From the NCBI RefSeq assembly GCF_018991925.1, contig NW_024735554.1, positions 3,811,025-3,875,024 on the forward strand: a DNA stretch of 64,000 bases, written 5' to 3'. This DNA is from Homarus americanus (lineage: Eukaryota; Arthropoda; Malacostraca; Decapoda; Nephropidae). Under the pieces are notes generated by a model. It ran no database searches and was not told the origin of the DNA. It worked only from the letters and a program-made list of their open reading frames with translations. Positions 61,110 through 64,000 of this stretch are shown piece by piece; positions within the stretch are counted from its first letter, which is position 1, and each line of letters begins with the position of its first letter. The translations under genes were made by a program, and so were the position numbers.

Positions 61110-61300
61110 GTCGTCCAATTACTGGCCGACCAATCACTAGCCGCAAGTTACGTTGAATGTGTCGCTGCCGCTCTGATTGGTCGGGATTAAGAGTGGGGGA
61201 CCGGAGGGGGGGCAGGGGCGGTAGTTTTAGCACGTAACGAGGGACATGGCTAGTTAACAACGGGGTCGTTCCCCACACCGCTGATTCTGATTGGTGAGTG
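61110..61300. promoter_or_regulatory. CCAAT/GC-box cluster, possible promoter
   Basis: CCAAT at 61,114 and 61,130, its complement ATTGG at 61,176 and 61,290, and GGGCGG at 61,216, in a locally GC-rich stretch. It lies about 1.5 kb upstream of the minus-strand exon candidate at 59,590. A promoter role is inference; no transcript start can be seen. Confidence 0.3.
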
Positions 61301-61452
61301 ACAGAGGAACGTGAAGTGGTGTGTGTGTGTGTGTGTGTGTGTGTGATTGCTTCATTGCAGTATGTATGAATGTTTGTGCTTGTGTATTTTACATCTGTCA
61401 ACACAAAGGAAATTGTCTATCAAATGTTTCGTGATAGATGAATACATAATGG

Positions 61453-61455
<3 letters not shown>

Positions 61456-61526
<71 letters not shown>
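61456..61526. repeat. (CA)n microsatellite
   Basis: About 35 units; cuts into the coding remnant that starts at 61,528. Confidence 0.98.
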
Positions 61527-61527
<1 letters not shown>

Positions 61528-61529
<2 letters not shown>

Positions 61530-61743
61530 CTCGGCTCTTTCTGATCATCATCATGACCTCAACCGCAAGTCTGGTGAGAAGCTTATGCACCACCCACGAC
61601 ACCGGCTCCTACTACCACCCCAGATCCCTCGTCCACGAATTACTGTTCGACACCTCAACCACATCCAGCCCATGCGAGCACGTACTGATCACTATAAGAA
61701 CAGCCCAGTCCCAACCATTGTAAAAATTATCAACAACCCGTAA
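61528..61743 (+). pseudogene. 71-codon C-terminal coding remnant, probably transposon-derived
   Basis: Seen: directly after a CA tract a frame runs 71 codons to TAA at 61,741-61,743. It includes HHPRHRLLLPPQIPRPRITV and the tail ARTDHYKNSPVPTIVKIINN, is basic and proline-rich, and carries a His-rich start. No start codon or splice site defines its 5' end; the CA repeat simply interrupts it. AT-rich sequence follows, as after many element 3' ends. I infer the C-terminus of a retrotransposon ORF cut off by the microsatellite. A host gene's last exon is the alternative. Confidence 0.3.
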
Positions 61744-62199
61744 TCAACCAGTGAATTCAATCCTAGTCAATCTTACCTTTTGCACTGTCACTATGTTGAA
61801 ATGCCCTGTAGTATGACCTTCTCCCCACCTAGTTATTATATATCATATTTGTATCACATATATCACTTGTATAATTATTTGTCAATCAAGAGACCCATTC
61901 ACAAATTACACAACTTTCATCATCTCTGTTGACTTAATTTTCAAACCTTTGGCTGCAGTGTCCTTTCAATAATAATTTAATTAATATCTTTATTTATTAT
62001 CATTAATGTACAGAATATTTTATTTTACGTTTCATAATAAAATCAAAGTTGGATTTAATTTACCAACACAACACACGGGAACATGAGACTGGTGGTAGTG
62101 GTGGTGGTGGGCGCGTTTGGTTAGGTTAGGTTGAATTAAGTTAGGTTAGGTTAATACTGATTTACGAGGTCACGTAGACTTAATAGATTTACGGTGATA
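61744..62199. other. AT-rich sequence after the 61.5-kb coding remnant
   Basis: Several AATAAT/AATAAA-like strings (about 61,970-62,040) and a short TTAGG block at 62,120-62,150; no gene. Confidence 0.5.
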
Positions 62200-62340
62200 C
62201 TTGGAGAATAAATTTAACCCCAGGAAGACAATGGTTTAACCTTTTGACTTCGTTTTAACCGTTTAAGGACGAGGGTTTAACTCTCTGTATTGTGGGGTTT
62301 TAACCTTTGGAGAATGATCATCTAAATTCTAACCCCTTGA
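62200..62340. repeat. Degenerate TTTAACC..TTTGA motif cluster
   Basis: Four to five loose copies of GGTTTAACCTTTTGA and GTTTTAACCTTTGGAG. Confidence 0.6.
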
Positions 62341-62377
<37 letters not shown>

Positions 62378-62869
62378 GGCAGAGTGTGAGAGTCAAAAAG
62401 TTCATTACACTACCCTGATCATAGGTGTGAGAGTTGACCATATCATATCCTCTTGTTCAAAGGCTCACATAAGCTGAATACAATAGAGCGTTGACAGTAT
62501 AATCCCCTGCCTGTACAAACACCTATGAACAAGTAAACATTTAAAACAATCATACAATCACACTTCATATCCAACTACAAACGTTTCTCTTATGTACAAA
62601 CGTTTACACTCTGAATGTAAATGTAATATAACTGATATAATCTGGTTTTATGTAGAGTTAATAACTTTCTTTCCCAGTGTATGAACGTTTTTATGCTTTA
62701 GGTAGCCATTAGAGTGGTAGTATCCAGTGTTATGTAGACTACAAAACGTTCCCCTGGTGCTAAAGCCCTAAACGTTTATGGGATCTACCTGTGTTATATA
62801 AATGTTAAGGGTTATTTGAAAGGGCAGCAGTGGGGGGGGGTGACTTTGGTTGTGTTCTCTGTGACCCCC

Positions 62870-63192
62870 TTCAAGGTGTTAAGTCATCGTACTCAACTTA
62901 ACCTAACCTCATCGTACTCAAGGTGTTAAGTCATCGTACCTAACCTAACCTCATCGTACTCAAGGGGTTAAGTCATCGTACTCAACCTAACCTCATCGTA
63001 CTCAAGGGGTTAAGTCATCGTACTCAACCTAACCTAACCCCATCGTACTCAAGGGGTTAAGTCATCGTACTCAACCTAACCTCATCGTACTCAAGGTGTT
63101 AAGTCATCGTACTCAACCTAACCTAACCTCATCGTACTCAAGGGGTTAAGTCATCGTACTCAACCTAACCTAACCTAACCTCATCGTACTCA
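62870..63192. repeat. Composite array: TCATCGTACTCAAGGGGTT alternating with CCTAA blocks
   Basis: About seven units of TCATCGTACTCAAGGGGTTA, each followed by AGTCATCGTACTCAACC and one to four CCTAA telomere-type repeats, unit about 38-50 bp. Confidence 0.9.
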
Positions 63193-63629
63193 CAAGGCTT
63201 CAGTAATCACACCCAATACACTTCGCAGTATTCAGGACGTCAAGTTACCGAGACTCTCTGATATGAATTGACTGGCGCTGATCCAGTCTCCTGTTAAAAT
63301 CTGAAATTATTAATACTGACAATTTGACGTAAAATCCTTAATCTGTAAACAACTAATGGATGAATCTGTCAGCAATCTCTCGTGGAAAATTGTTAAGTCA
63401 CTCACTGCAGTTTCCTCCATTCATATGTTCTCATGTTCACCAAAAATCGTCTTTGACTCAAATGTTTCCAGTTTTGTATTCAAGGTGAAGTGTAGTTGTC
63501 CGCCCTTGTCAGCTACACAGGTTTCTCGTCTTGCATAATTAATTGGGTTATAATTGTGTCAGGACCTACACACACACATACGCGAGCGCTTAAATGTTTG
63601 GAATTAACTATACATGGGCAAGGAAGCGT

Positions 63630-63785
63630 ATTGATTGGTCCTTGCCTACCATAACGTCAGGAAGAATGGCATATGCTAATTGGTTCCCCCTTCGACACAT
63701 AATATATACCGACATGACGAATGCTGAATTGGTGCTCACTCCACTACTGTGACGTGGCGTGTGCTGATTGGGTATGACGTCTCAC
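63630..63785. promoter_or_regulatory. Repeated TGACG + ATTGG modules
   Basis: ATTGG (inverted CCAAT) at 63,634, 63,679, 63,728 and 63,767. TGACG/CGTCA elements lie between them at about 63,654, 63,717, 63,749 and 63,775 (TGACGTC). Spacing is 39-49 bp, so this is also a loose tandem repeat. It could be a CREB/NF-Y type element or chance in a decayed repeat. Confidence 0.3.
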
Positions 63786-64000
63786 AGCTTAACCTCGGAA
63801 ACTATTATATTTTACACAAATTCCCTCTCTATCTCATCTCTCGCTAAAGCTTCTTACATAACGCACTCACATAACACACACACACACATAACGCACTCAC
63901 TTAACGCCAGGCACTCTCAATAAACCGTTACGTATTATTATTATTATTAATCTCACTTATCTATTAGCTTTGTCCTCCCAGATATAGCTTCCTACTGATT

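Overview
This is a eukaryotic window, most likely from an arthropod and probably a decapod crustacean such as a crab. Four things point there: many interstitial (TTAGG)n / (CCTAA)n blocks, which is the arthropod telomere unit; a very high load of microsatellites and minisatellites; tRNA-derived SINE-like and non-LTR retrotransposon pieces; and a split immunoglobulin domain that reads as a Dpr-family cell-surface protein. There are no operons, no bacterial-type gene packing and no CRISPR array. Nearly all open frames here are read-through of simple or tandem repeats.

The one well-supported host gene lies on the minus strand. Two exons (41,711-41,883 and 39,578-39,707) have consensus splice sites. 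They join in phase 0 to give an almost complete second Ig domain of a Dpr (defective proboscis extension response) protein, with the canonical Cys, Trp-Tyr-His, YDSxRGG, DSGxYxC and ASVxVHVxNG positions. The Ig1, signal-peptide and C-terminal exons are not seen. A 57-bp exon-like segment at 59,534-59,590 (minus) and a CCAAT/GC-box-rich stretch at 61,110-61,300 could belong to the 5' part of the same gene, but this is inference. Weak exon-like or orphan frames also occur at 12,058-12,102, 53,396-53,595 and 61,528-61,743 (plus).

Mobile DNA: four decayed pieces of one endonuclease-type LINE family (about 4.9-6.2, 30.7-31.15, 31.66-33.03 and 35.66-36.57 kb), none with its reverse transcriptase core; a decayed reverse transcriptase fragment of another LINE (about 53.1-53.4 kb, minus); a C-terminal transposon ORF remnant (31.19-31.51 kb); two roughly 780-bp TGTTACG...CGTAACA elements that look like solo LTRs, each inside a TG tract (9.6-10.4 and 18.2-19.0 kb); three tRNA-like segments with A and B boxes (6.77, 17.3 and 42.5 kb); and a probable LINE 3' tail (55.25-55.54 kb).

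Tandem arrays dominate the rest. The most notable are a GC-rich 30-bp-period array in two blocks that reverses orientation (23.9-26.4 kb), a 25-bp array of about 44 units each carrying TGTTTAC (49.95-51.05 kb), a 21-bp array at 38.3-39.0 kb, a roughly 30-bp array at 42.9-43.75 kb, a roughly 31-bp array at 56.2-57.2 kb, and a 51-bp array (34.8-35.24 kb) with a lone inverted, more complete copy nearby. A roughly 195-bp imperfect hairpin sits at 10.74-10.93 kb. No complete gene is present and no novel system is demonstrated; the findings list the structures that best merit checking.
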